Source: Adiantum capillus-veneris
Taxonomy: Eukaryota > Streptophyta > Polypodiopsida > Polypodiales > Pteridaceae
NCBI GenBank assembly: GCA_014529385.2
Contig: CM043944.1
Location: forward strand, 74,117,384 to 74,181,383
Length of the DNA: 64,000 nucleotides
Direction: 5' to 3'
Shown in pieces: positions 29,558 to 40,196 of the stretch. The position numbers and the translations under genes are program-made. Each line of letters begins with the position of its first letter. Within the stretch, counting starts at the first letter, position 1. Below the pieces are notes generated by a model. The model was not told the DNA's origin. It did not search any database and saw only the letters and a program-made list of their open reading frames with translations.

Positions 29558-30379
29558 GTATCGGGATGCCTCGCGGGTAGCAAGGTGCCTCACGGGTAGC
29601 GGGATGCCTCGCGGTTAGCGAGATGGGAAGGTTGCACAATTCGCAGTTAGTGAATAAATCCTTTGCAAAGGCTCTGTTGGTTAGACAAAGAAAGTCCGCG
29701 GGTAGCTGCAACTCATGAGAAATTGGAAAAGTTATTTTTGTTGAATAATAGGGTTGTCTTCATTAGGCCTTGTTTGAATTGTTTTAGTATTGTTTGAAGG
29801 GATGTATAAAAGAACCTATGTTTGGAATTAATTAAAGAACATTGTTTTTATATATTAAGCAGTGTGGTAAAAAGTGTGAGTGTGGGGTGGAAAATGGGGC
29901 TGGCTCAGGTTTCCAGTCAAGGATGGGTGGTCTCGATTAGTCAAGAAACTCTCCACTCCCTTTTATTAAGAGAAGTGAAATTAGAGACTCATTGTGCCAA
30001 GAGTCGAGATGACCCAAATCTACGTGACATAAAATTACTATTTAGTTTAAATTGAGTCTCATATCATATTTATGGTTTATGGATGATGGCCGTGCCTCTT
30101 AAACGTAGGGAAAAAGGCGTTGTTTATGGATTCTAAATATGTCAATTGGATTTCATCTTTATGTTAGGAAACAACTTGATTAGGATCCTAGATTTATCGA
30201 CGTGGCTTGTGGCGTATGATCCTTATAACCATGTAAAGGATGGATAGAGGAATTCCTCTCTTCTATTGCTCGTATCTCTACTTTGTGGAAATGGAGTAGG
30301 GTGTCGTCAATGGAAAAGGAGAATAAAGGAAGACCATCTATCAAGTTGCCCCAATCTTCTCGAGGTTGGGGACCTCACA
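29558..30379 (+). repeat. G2 3' LTR, right part
   Basis: Resumes the minisatellite after the ACGG duplication, then matches the 3' half of LTR1 (GAGATGGGAAGGTTGCACAA onward) to the end GGGACCTCACA at 30379, followed by the TACTT target-site copy. Confidence 0.93.
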
Positions 30380-30384
30380 TACTT

Positions 30385-32050
30385 TGGTCGGTGTTAGCAC
30401 TCATTGGTATCATGGTTTGTCTATTTATTCTCGATAGCACACCATTTTTGTGGCATAATCGACTGCCCCTGTTGAGGTAACCATTGCACTGGTCCTCTCA
30501 TACATGCTTTTTGCATGTTATTCATCATTTTGTTCATACTTTTGAGCATGTATTTTATGGCTGTAATTGGTGTTGCAATAGCTGTTTCCACTTGTGTGAG
30601 CTTTGAGGATGTTGTTTTCTCACTCTGAGTATCCTTAGAGACATGTTGTTCATTGAAAATATCACAATTGTCTCCCAAGTCAATATCATCTGATACACAC
30701 TCTTCTAGGGTCATATGCTTCTTGCTATTTAGTATAGCATGAAGTTCTTTGTTTAGCAATTCTTCTAGCAACAATGACACTAACCTTTATTTTGCAGGTA
30801 TTTCTAGTTCTGGGCATCTTGCAATGTATTGCTTCATCCTAGTTGCACAATCCCTAACAGACTCACCTTGTTTCTATTTGAAGCTATAGATTTGAGATAT
30901 CGTATTATGTTTGATCCTAGTTTTGGGACATGAAGCTACAAATCCATGAGATATTGTATTTGAGTCCATGATTGACACTGGTGGAATGTTTTGGAGCCAT
31001 GTCAATGCTTTTCCTTCTAAAGTCATCCCAAATTCCTCAAATTGAGTGTGGAAATCAAATATGCGATCTGCTCTTAGCACTTGCTTAAAGCTTGCTAAGT
31101 GGTTATATGGATCCCCAAATCCACTGTATTCTCTGATCCATTTTTTAAAATCAGTTGGTCTAACACGTTTGTTTGAATCAACTCCAGTTCTTCTAAAAAT
31201 TGGTCCTGTCTCAATTCCTTTAAACCAATCTGTTGGAAATAGTGTCTCATGTAGCCTGGAATGGCTTTAATGTCACTTGGTTTTCTTTGTGATGAGGTAG
31301 GTTCATGTATTTTAACATTTCTCCCAAAAGATCTTTCAAGGAGTTCCTCTCTTGGAATATGATCAAGTCCTTGGCCCGATATCTAATCTCTTATAGAGTA
31401 CCCTTGGTATTTGGTTTGTTCTACCTCCTCAAGACTCATCATAACAAAGTTATTGTTAAAACAATCCCTCAATAGGTAAGTTGGTAGATTTGTTGAACCC
31501 TTGTTTTTGATTTTGAAGATATATATGATCTTCATGGGTGTTAACTGTCCCAATTTGGCGTGATAGGTCCATAAAAGATCCTTGACGTTCCTATCCTCCC
31601 AACAATAGACTCCTATCCTAGGATTATCCGTGCTAAGCCGTTTCAAAGGTTTCAGGTCAACTTGATTGTATCCCTTGAATTCGAAAGTCGATGGACCTTT
31701 TTTTGCTGCCATACCCGGAATTATGATATTGACTTCTAACCCCCAGTTGTCTATCACATCAAGATTTTCAACTTTTAAATACTCTCATTAGGATCCAGGT
31801 AAATCTCAGCTCCATGTCCATTAGTCTTATAAAAGGTGAGTATGCGCTTATATCGCTTTGTCGTTCCGGTTCCTAAATGAGTTGAATAGGAAGACATTTC
31901 AGATGTTGAGTCGGAATAGGCGTTGGAGACTTCTTCAAAGGTAGTACACAAGTGATTGTCTTGATTCACACTCTCTTTGGCGCACACCCTATTAGGGGTA
32001 TCTCCAAATATGCCTTGATTCACTAGTATACAACCAGATCTAAGGATCAT
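30385..32050 (-). pseudogene. gag: A gag N-terminus and capsid, decayed
   Basis: The frame from ATG 32050 (MILRSGCILVNQ) runs 91 codons to stop, then resumes at 31757-31383 with charged gag-like sequence. Frame 31080-30874 holds a capsid core (DFHTQFEEFGMTLEGKALTW) with the typical A-x-x-W motif. Frame 30780-30421 is a Met/Gln/Lys-rich helical region leading to the G2 insertion. The N-terminal FYKTNGHGAEIYLDP resembles a segment in element F (YLKGTNAHGALVYANARG), suggesting A and F are related. Confidence 0.7.
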
Positions 32051-33782
32051 ATAGACTTGTTAAGGCCTGGTGGATAGAGTACTTACCGATGGATTGAATT
32101 ATTATCTGCTTTTCCACTTCACTTGAATGCAACTCCTATCAAGCTCTCAATTCCTTTCCTGCAACCTGATTCCTATGTGAGTTTTAACCAAGGTAGCAAT
32201 TTTCTCACAAATATTGTACAATTTTTGCTAACTAGTGTGATTGGTCTGTGTATATCACTTCAATCTGAGCTAAGTGAGTCAGCAAATAAGACTTTCACAT
32301 TCTACCCTTGCAAAGAGCTAAAGGACTAGTCTGCAATTTAGAAACTCAGTTAACATGTACCAATTTGGATCTGATAGAACCCAAAGCTGACCAATGACCT
32401 TGTATTATGTTGTTTTAACAATGTACAAGCTCAAAAGTTAAAAATCTTGTCTCTAGGGCTCAAAAGTAAATAATTTGATTATTTGCTTTTCTCAAATTTT
32501 CTCATGTTTTAGGCTTGTTTTGCCATATAAACACCTTGTTGAAGTCTTTCAACAAGTTTCACTGAGTTTGAACAAGATTTGTCCAGGTTATCGAGAGATT
32601 GTTTAGTGTCCGCAGACTCAATTTTTGAGAATCAGCTTAAGTCTCGCTTTTGTGACCCAAATTTGACCAAATTCGATTGGTGGAGTCTACTTGATATGCT
32701 TGACCTTGTGGTATACTCAATTATGCAAAATTGTTCAATTCTGAAGGAGATGTAAATAATCGCGATTATTTACTTCTGAGATTCTTTTGCAAATTTTTGC
32801 CAAAATGTTGATACAAACTGATTAAGCAACTCAACTTAAGGTCCCTAGACAAGTTTCACCAAGTTTGGATATATTTTGCTCCATTTGTCAACAGTTTTAT
32901 GTCTCTAGACTGACTTTTCAAAACTGGCCACAATTTCCACTTTAATGATCCAAATCTTACCAAATTTGATATGAGGGTTCACTATAACATGATAAAACTT
33001 GTGATATGCTTGATTGATGAAAAAAGTTAAAAAATAAGACAAAAGTAAATAATCACGATTATTTATTTCTAGCAAATTTTTTCATCTTTTTGGTCATCTG
33101 AGCATATACACATGTTAAACACTTCAATTTAAGCCTCTGAGTAAGTTTTTACTAAATTTGGACAAGATTTAACAAGTCAAACTCAATTTCTTGAAAATCA
33201 ATACAAATTTCAGTTTTTATCAAGATTTTGGTATGTTTTGTGATCAAATTCTATGAGCCTCTATAAAAGATATTTGTAATCATGCATAGAGTCTTTGGTA
33301 TCAACCTTGGTCAATTGAGCTAAAAGTAAATAATCATGATTATTTATTTTTGGCCTATATGAATACTTTTTTGTAATTTTTTCAATGGATAGTCTTTTGA
33401 TGACATGTTTTAAGCCTGTGAGTCAAGTCAAAACTTAATTTGGCCTCGGATTCTACTTATCCTACTCCTAGGTTCAATAGTAATTCGGTTATGGAGTGTG
33501 TCCAGAAACACTTGTTTTCTGTTTTCTATGGTTTTTTGAGCCTTGATCTTAAGACTTGTCTCGTCCATCAATCATTTCGTTCTCAAAATCCTATCTAATC
33601 CTACAAACCTACAAGCTACCTAGCAAGTACAATCTACTTCCAAGCTACCTCTACACAGCAAAAGACGACACTCTTAAGCTATATGGTTTTAAAGACAAAG
33701 CTTTACTCTAGTGATCCTAAAGGAAGTTAAAGGACAACTACACAAGACGCTCTTTTTTTTCCCTAGTTTAGGTCTATTCGTC
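32051..33782 (-). other. A leader: four-unit degenerate repeat with 20-bp palindromes
   Basis: About 1.73 kb of AT-rich non-coding leader between primer site and gag. It is built of about 280-290 bp units that share AAGTTTCAC-AAGTTTG-like and ACCAAATT-GAT-like segments but are otherwise well diverged. Each unit carries a palindrome of the form TAAATAATC/GATTATTTA at 32466-32485, 32753-32772, 33046-33065 and 33327-33346. No coding frame. Confidence 0.8.
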
Positions 33783-33798
33783 TTCGATAGTGGCGCCA
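33783..33798 (-). promoter_or_regulatory. A primer-binding site
   Basis: Minus strand TGGCGCCACTATCGAA two bases after the LTR end (CATCCCACA). TGGCGCC-type sites pair with several plant tRNAs; I do not assign one. Confidence 0.75.
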
Positions 33799-33800
33799 AA

Positions 33801-35344
33801 TGTGGGATGGGTTTATAACCTCACTCCTATCTTATTGTAAACATAGCAAGAACCACGAACATAATTGTCAATCCATGGGAAGAAGCTGACTTCACTAGTG
33901 CATAAAAGCCACGAGAGGGTTTCAATATCTTGGAAAGCAATATACAACTCACATCTAACACAAGCTACACTCAAACGACCTAAGTCATCAAAGGCTAATC
34001 GCTAATGGCAAACAAAACATGACCGTTACAGCATCAAAAAACATCCGAATGTTATAAAACTTCTAGGACAAATATACAATACCTAAGTGCACATGCTTAT
34101 GGTTTCAAATCTCACTTTTGATAAAGTTAAAAAAATGTAATTATTAATAGGAGTAAGTTTTTGACCTAGTCGTTTTTGACACTAAATGCATCTAAACACT
34201 TAGCAATGATGTCCCAATACCTACCTATGCTTACTTTGTGATTTCTTAGCTTAAATTCCTACTTACAATGAAATTAGGCCGCGAGTCTACGCCAAAAGCT
34301 ACGGATTACTATGATATGTTTATGTCAATGCATAGAGCTCTTACCTGCGGTTGCAATGCAACAGAGGCAGTGCAATGTGACAATCGGGAAGGGAGTAGGC
34401 AGCGCAAGAAGGAGAGAAGGGAGGATTGTTAGCTCACAGTGTGTTTCTATTATCCAAAACTTGAAAATAACTTACAAAAGTTTCCTTTTATACCTTGGCC
34501 AAGGTTTCTTTGGTCAAAAACTAATAATTTGGAAGCTCTAACTAACGATAGATTGATACAATCTGGAAGCTTATAGCCCCGTCTCATCGATTATAACATC
34601 CACTTGGAAAATAGGAGTTACAATATTCTCGATTTATCAAAAGAATAAGTGTTTCTACAATAAAAGCTCTCGAAAAATGTTACATGGGTTAGTTTGCTAC
34701 TAATACTTACAAAATGGGAGATATGGTTGTAACTTGGTGGGTGGGACCAAAATGAATCAAATTTTTAAGGCTAAATGTGATTGCAAGAAGGAAATTGGAA
34801 GAAAGTAGGAGATCCATGTCTTTGGAGCATGAATTGTCATACCAAGGAAAAAATTGTCCCTAAAAGTGATGACTCACCCTTTATCTTCCTCTGAATAGCC
34901 TTATGAATGCTTTGGTGGTGGACGAATCATGATCTAAGAGACTTACATTGAATTCTGATAGCCTTGATCATGCTATGGTGATAATTGAAGTGTTCAAATA
35001 GCAAGCTTAAATTATGACAACTTATAGCAATTCAAAATTCCACATTGCCATCAATTGCTAAAACATGTTAATCTCTTAGAGATGATCTACTAAGATCTAA
35101 TATGCCTTATTTTCCCAATTTAAATCTCTGGCAGACACTCATTCAGAAATCATAAACATATATGCAAGTCTTCTTCAAAATTGGCTATGTTCCAAATTTT
35201 CATGCTCAACATTCAAATTTGTAGACCAACCTTTTATTGTCTTGAATTTTCTCATCACAATTCACTTTGGACATTGTACTGATCTCATTGTTCCATAGCT
35301 TCAATTCAACTTGTTTCTATGTATCAGATCTTGTTCAACCATAA
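33801..35344 (-). repeat. A 5' LTR (upper boundary uncertain)
   Basis: The lower end TGTGGGATGG is fixed by the primer site. The upper end cannot be fixed because the other LTR is not in the window; 35344 is chosen because a different plus-strand LTR (element F) appears to begin at 35345. Otherwise AT-rich and non-coding. A 76-codon frame at 34311-34541 is not convincing. Confidence 0.55.
34484..34494 (-). promoter_or_regulatory. TATA box of A LTR
   Basis: Minus strand GGTATAAAAGG in a GC-flanked context, about 690 bp upstream of the LTR end at 33801. Confidence 0.6.
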
Positions 35345-35833
35345 TGTTGATGGCTACGGCTAACACATTGGAGGATCCCAATTTTTTAAATACTTATTTT
35401 GACAAACTCATTGTAATTATTTCGAGATTTGATTGAGTTTTCAAATTGTAATTTAGTAAGAATGCGGAATCCCTAACCCCATAGTACATGGTAGGAGGTA
35501 ATCTTGTGAGTTAGAACCTCCAAGACTTAGGTATAAAAGCCAATGTTTGTAAATCTACTACTACTTTTGAATGAATCAACTTTTGAGATCCACTAAGTAT
35601 ACGTGATTGCATGTTGTGTGTTGAGAGAGAGTGAGTTCTTCTTCTTCTTCCTACGCGCTCTGTGGTGGCTACATTACAAAGGTGATGTCACCATTGTATT
35701 AGCAACGCTTAAAGCTACACTTCAATGCCAAGCTTGCACGGTTTTTGTCTCTTTGTGCTCTTTCATGAGCTTCGAGGTGAGTTTTCTCTCCAACCGTGCA
35801 TCCGTTTAGTGATTGCTATATGTCATTGAAACA
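35345..35833 (+). repeat. F LTR, left part (tentative)
   Basis: Starts TGTTGATGGCTACGG. Contains TATAAAA at 35532-35538 in GGTATAAAAGCC. Interrupted at 35834 by the LTR of E. Confidence 0.45.
35532..35538 (+). promoter_or_regulatory. TATA box of F LTR
   Basis: TATAAAA in CTTAGGTATAAAAGCC, about 190 bp from the presumed LTR start. Confidence 0.5.
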
Positions 35834-37956
35834 TGACGGTGGTGCAATAAAAGTTGGTCCATGCTGGGAAATATGCTATGCAGTGTTGTGTATGCTGACC
35901 TGTGCATGGTAAAGGGCTAAAGCTAGTGTGAAAGACCTAGGCAAGACAGTGACAGCTGAAATGCATGCTCAATGCTATTTTTTTTAGGCCAAATATTCCT
36001 TAGAAGGGGCCACTCGGGGTGGTGAGCCAAGGTGTCTAAAGTGTAGGAAATGTGCCCTAGAATGTAGCTCTTGAGATGCTCTAGAAGCTGGTCCAGACGG
36101 CTAGAAATGAATCCCGGTGTAAAAGATATGAGAGCATGAAATTGGAAGGTCTTAGAGATCCCCAATGGATATGGCATACATGAGTAGATGGCGAGGGCTA
36201 ATGTCAACCACTAAATGTGAAGTACTCAAGTTGCGAGCGGATCCCAGATGGGCAAGTTATGGGCCGATGAAATTTTCAAGAAGGCCAGTTTTGTGTCCAC
36301 ATGATCATATTGGTAAGCATTCCATTTGGAGGATTTTGAGCCCCATTAAGGCTCCCAAGGGTAGTACTCTGCATGTGGAGTTGATGGAAAGTGACAGGTC
36401 GTCATTCAGAATCCTAGACGGCAAGTTATGTCAGGACAAAGTTTAGGGCACCGGTTCGGAGTGAAGTGCCATATGTTTTTTTCCCATTTTGGCGGCTTGA
36501 AATTGCAAGCCCAGGAAACTCTGGATAAGGCAAGGTAAACACAAGTCAAAGTTGACAACGACTGTTTTTACCAAAACTTTGTGGCTGAGTGTTTCAATCA
36601 CCTGGTGCCAAACTGCAAGTGGTTGAAATTTGGGGGAAGGATTGTTCCTCAAAGGGGTTTTTGATGAACATTTTGGAGGTTTGGGAATCTTGGAAGCCCT
36701 AACAGTGCCATGTGGCACCCTCAAATGTCCCATATGCACAAAACGAGGCCAAAACTTGGGAGTATATGTACTAAGAGGTGGCATTTTATGGGCATCACAA
36801 AGGGGCGCTCTCCCTCAAGGAGCTCCGCAAGATATTGGACGATTGAGGAAGTGCTGCGATGTTGTGCCGGTGGCGAAGATACATGGACATAGTCCGGTTT
36901 TGGGTGGCCCCATTGAGGCAGGCAAAGTGATGATTGGCAGACAATCATGCTAGTATGCTTGCACGAGGGGTATGGAGCCCTCCTCCTTGAGTTATTTTAA
37001 AGGCAAAAGGCTCAAAAGGGAGCGACGATGGGGCTGTCGTTGCCCCTTGAGTGCAAAAAGGAGGAAAGCAAAAGGTTTCTAAAAGGCAAAAAAGAAATGG
37101 AAAAGGGGAGAAAGGGAAGTGGTGCTATCGAAAAGAAAGAAAGAAGAAGAAGGGAGAGGAGAAAGAAGACAAGGAAGGGAGAGGAGGAAGAAAAAAGAAA
37201 AAAGAAGAAGAAGAGAGGGGTTTTTCTGTGAGCGAGGGACCAAGGCAAGAGTTCAAAAATTCGGCTTCTTCTTCGGGCTCGGTAAAGGGAGGAGGGTTTT
37301 TTTGAAGTGACGAAAGGGAGCTTCTTCATCGTCTTCTTCTTTCGCACTGTCAAGGGTGAAGCAAGCTGAAGACAAGGCTCTTGGAAGGACTGTTTTCGGG
37401 CGACGAGAGGTTGAGAGAGGAAAGAGCTCGCGTGTGAACGTGCTTCAACAACAAAGGCAAGAGGAAGAAAGTTCCATCCCCGGAAACGACACAACGAGGG
37501 TGACCGTGATCAATTTTTTGTGCCTATCGAGGTTGTGCCGATGAGGCTGTTTGTATTAAGTTGTGTTCAACAAAGGAAAGCAAGATTGCCCGTAATTTCG
37601 TGTCATTTCCCCTTTCCCACCTCTCTTCTATTGCGCTTGTGCTTGTGTCCGCGATGTTGGGTGTGTGTAGGCAAGTGCGCCCCCATCCAACTCGCAGAGT
37701 CTTGCAACAAAGAGAGAGAAAAGAGGATCTTTGTGTACATGGGAAGCTATGAAATGTGTCATGCGATGCGTGTATGATTGATCACAATCCGACATAGTGT
37801 GATTGAGTCAAGAAGTGTGCAAGCAATGGTCTGCTAGGAGGAAGGAGGTTTTGAAGGTGAATCTCAATGGATTGGGGTGCGGGTGCTCTGTTTACCTTGA
37901 GATGTAGAGAGACAGATTGTTTGAGTTTTGGGTGTGTACCCCCTTCCTCCTATTTA
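35834..37956 (+). repeat. E 5' LTR (about 2.12 kb)
   Basis: Shares long stretches with 40197-43186, for example GCATGGTAAAGGGCTAAAGC near 35906 and CAGATGGGCAAGTTATGGGC near 36244. It contains a GA-rich tract at about 37055-37220. Confidence 0.85.
37055..37222 (+). repeat. purine-rich (GA) tract in E LTR
   Basis: About 170 bp almost entirely of G and A on the plus strand (AAGAAGAAGGGAGAGGAG-like). The matching tract in LTR2 is present twice (about 41925-42066 and 42345-42430). Long frames on either strand here are low-complexity artefacts. Confidence 0.9.
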
Positions 37957-37961
37957 TCTTC

Positions 37962-37978
37962 TGGTGCCCCCACAGAGG
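37962..37978 (+). promoter_or_regulatory. E primer-binding site
   Basis: TGGTGCCCCCACAGAGG just after the 5' LTR, differing at two positions from the G1 site over the same length. Confidence 0.8.
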
Positions 37979-38039
37979 AGCACTCTGATTGGTCCCTAGT
38001 GCTCCATTTGTAAGCAGAAATGTGGCAAAGTTCTGGCTT

Positions 38040-38600
38040 GATATTCAATGGTGATGAAGATGAAAACAAGTGGCTGAAAATTTTTGAGTTATTTATGTTG
38101 TCATTGCAAATGTGTAGTAATGAAGAAAAGTTAGAGACAGTGTCGTTGGTGCTGCGAGGTAAAGAGAAAGTTGTAGATAGGTAGGATTGGGTTGGTCTTT
38201 GAGGAAGTTTCTACATAGGGTTGGCAAAGTGGTATCCCCTAGTGAAGCAGATGCAAGGATTAAAGGCCTATGGTAGGATATAGGTGAAAATTTTGACGTT
38301 TTCATGGGTAACTTTGAAGCATGGTGGAGAGATCTAGTGATTGGCACCCAAGTATCCAATGCAGAATTCTTCAAGCGGGAGAAGTTCCTAGCTTATTTGC
38401 ACCCATATGTTTGAGAGAAGGTCGGTTACGAAGAGCGGGGAAGCTTTAACAAGGCAATCAGTCTTTCCATGAGGAAAGTCAGGAAAGTGAAGAGAAAGTT
38501 GGAGCTAGGCTTGTTAAAGCCTATAGATTGTACGCCTATGGCGGCAACAAGATGTTCTATGGACAAATTGTGGATGATGCCAATTATACGAAGTGCATAG
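38040..38600 (+). pseudogene. gag: E gag capsid, decayed
   Basis: Frame from about 38041 gives IFNGDEDENKWLKIFELFML and EEKLETVSLVLRGKEKVV, a Gypsy gag capsid start with the F-x-G-D-x-D-x-x-x-W-L pattern. A TAG follows DR, and later frames give EFFKREKFLAYLHPYV (stop) EKVGYEE and AISLSMRKVRKVKRKLE, the usual capsid C-terminus. No zinc knuckle was found downstream. Several stops and shifts; not functional. Confidence 0.7.
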
Positions 38601-40196
38601 CTTGCTAGGTTAAGGCATTTGACCGGTTATGATCCGTTGGAATTACCTGTTTGTGAGGTGTCCATGCCGATTGTGGAGGAGCTTGTCAGCAAAGATGATC
38701 CTTTTGTTAAAGAAGATCTGAGTGTAGAGGAAATAGCAGATGCTAAGTGCCCAGTGCAACTTGAAGAGGTGGAGCCTGTTCTTGTGAAGTGCTTGTATTA
38801 AAGGGTAACAGATCATGGTCAGGTTGTAGGTTCCAAGAGCTTAGGGTTGGATGATGAAAGTGGGCATGACGATGGTCCAAATTTTGTGGAGCAGCTAGAG
38901 GATGATGATGTTGATGCCAAATTTGCCTATGGTGAAGACGATGAGGCTACAAGTTTGAGTTTATGGGAAACAAGCGAGGAGGATAGGTATACAAGCTGAG
39001 AGAAAGAATCCAAAGATTCGGTGCTGACAAAGGTAAAGCTACCTTTTTATATGCATGAAGATGTGGTGGTTGCTATTATGAATGAAGAGCACGTAAGAGT
39101 GCTGAAGCTTGGAAATGAAGACCGGCAGGTGAGGCTGCTGTGTGGCACCATGCTGATGATGATGCTTGTTAAGGTAGCTGTGGAAGGTGCTTAGATTGTA
39201 CAACAGGCTTCCCAAGAAGGAGATTGTTGTTGTGGCTAAGGAAGAAGAAAATTTTGAAGAAGATTGCATGCAAGAGCTATCGAATTCTCTTTAAAGGGAA
39301 GAGCATATGCATTTACCTATGGATTGCACGAGAGATTCCTTGGATACAAGTTCCTTTGTTATTCCTGGATGATGAGGTTGGTTGGGTATTTGATGGCCCT
39401 ATGGTCAACTTGGATAAAGAATCACAGGGATGTTTTGAGAAGGCTTTAGCGAGGGTTCAGGTTAAAGGTGGCTTTGTGCTTTGTCTACCACTAGATGAGG
39501 AGAAGCTTGAAAAGCAGGTACTGATCTGCAAGAGGTGGTGGTAGACCCCTATGAGCTGGATGGTATGGAAGTTCTTGAGGAAAGAGGAGAGCAAGGGGGC
39601 AAAGATGGAGCTTCCACTATTACAAGTGTGCTCTATGAAAGGCAGTGGAGATTCCCAGGTTGGGTCCAAGATTTTAAAAGAGGTTTGTGTGTGCTGGTTG
39701 AAAGGTATGCTCATAAGTGCAGCTATGAAGTGGGATGTTGACCAGGTGGAGGATTTTCTTGAATAGAATCTTGCTTTACATGGTTGGGAGGAAGGGTATG
39801 GTATGTTTAATGTGAATGATAATCTGTACTCAGAGAGTGGTAGTGTGTTTGGTGGTGTTTTGTTGGAAGTGGAAAATATACCTATGGATGCTCAAATGGG
39901 TGGAGATATGGACTATGTGGATGGTTGGCTACATGATGGGATGCAACACTATGGGAGGCCATTGTAGGTGAATGGAGGTGACCAATGTCACATGTTTGAC
40001 CCAGGTGGTAACCATGTTGTAATGCAGGGGGTTGGAAAACCCTCTTGAGCACGTGTGGCGAGTGACAAAAGATAGATTTTGTACATATGGTTGTGGTTTT
40101 CGAAGTGCTTTTGGTTTCCAGTTTGGTGTTGCAATGTTTTAGGTGCAATAAACATGTGTGTGGTTGAACATAAATTTTTAACTAGGGGGTGGGAAA
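38601..40196 (+). pseudogene. E post-gag region, broken frames
   Basis: Coding-like pieces in changing frames: 38619-38801 (acidic, VEELVSKDDPFVKEDLSVEE), 39050-39190, 39264-39449 (hydrophobic SWMMRLVGYLMALWSTW), 39551-39766 and its in-frame continuation to about 39967 (Gly/Asp/Met-rich). Position and composition recall the long C-terminal extension of G1 gag, and VCVCWLKGMLISAAMKWDVD is loosely like the end of that protein. No protease or polymerase. It ends in a purine tract AGGGGGTGGGAAA at 40184-40196, the polypurine tract. Confidence 0.5.

Larger units (their letters stand above)
17214..30379 (+). mobile_element. G2: gag-only LTR retrotransposon, interrupted by element C
   Basis: LTR1 17214-19083, initiator-Met primer site, leader with minisatellite, decayed gag, polypurine tract, LTR2 starting at 20639. 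LTR2 is cut at 21818 by element C and resumes at 29558, ending at 30379. The internal part is only 1.55 kb and has no pol domain, so this is a second TR-GAG type element. Perfect 5-bp target-site duplication TACTT (17209-17213 and 30380-30384). The insertion splits the gag of element A. Confidence 0.92.
5859..35344 (-). mobile_element. A: old Ty3/Gypsy element, three pieces, carrying G1 and G2
   Basis: Read on the minus strand from high to low coordinates: LTR (33801-about 35344), primer site, 1.7 kb leader, gag N-terminus (30385-32050), interruption by G2 (17209-30384 including both TACTT copies), gag C-terminus and nucleocapsid (to 15862), protease, linker, reverse transcriptase N-terminus (13601-14309), interruption by G1 (7184-13600 including both GTGG copies), rest of reverse transcriptase, RNase H and start of integrase (5859-7187). 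The rest of integrase and the 3' LTR are missing at the junction with D'. The order gag-PR-RT-RH-IN defines Ty3/Gypsy. Every domain has stops or frameshifts. The upper LTR boundary is not resolved. Confidence 0.8.

Noticed and set aside
32466-33346. CRISPR-like regularly spaced repeat array
   Set aside because: Only four short palindromes spaced about 285 bp inside a plant retrotransposon leader, with diverged spacers that resemble each other. Neither repeat length, spacing nor context fits CRISPR.
35603-35809. Possible host gene promoter and first exon near a TATA box at 35532
   Set aside because: The 68-codon frame has no recognisable protein and the TATA box is better explained as the F LTR promoter, given the primer site at 43609.
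37012-37494. 160-codon minus-strand ORF rich in Phe, Leu and Ser (and similar frames at 41840-42457)
   Set aside because: It is the complement of the GA-rich tract in the E LTR. Low complexity keeps several frames open; no protein signal.
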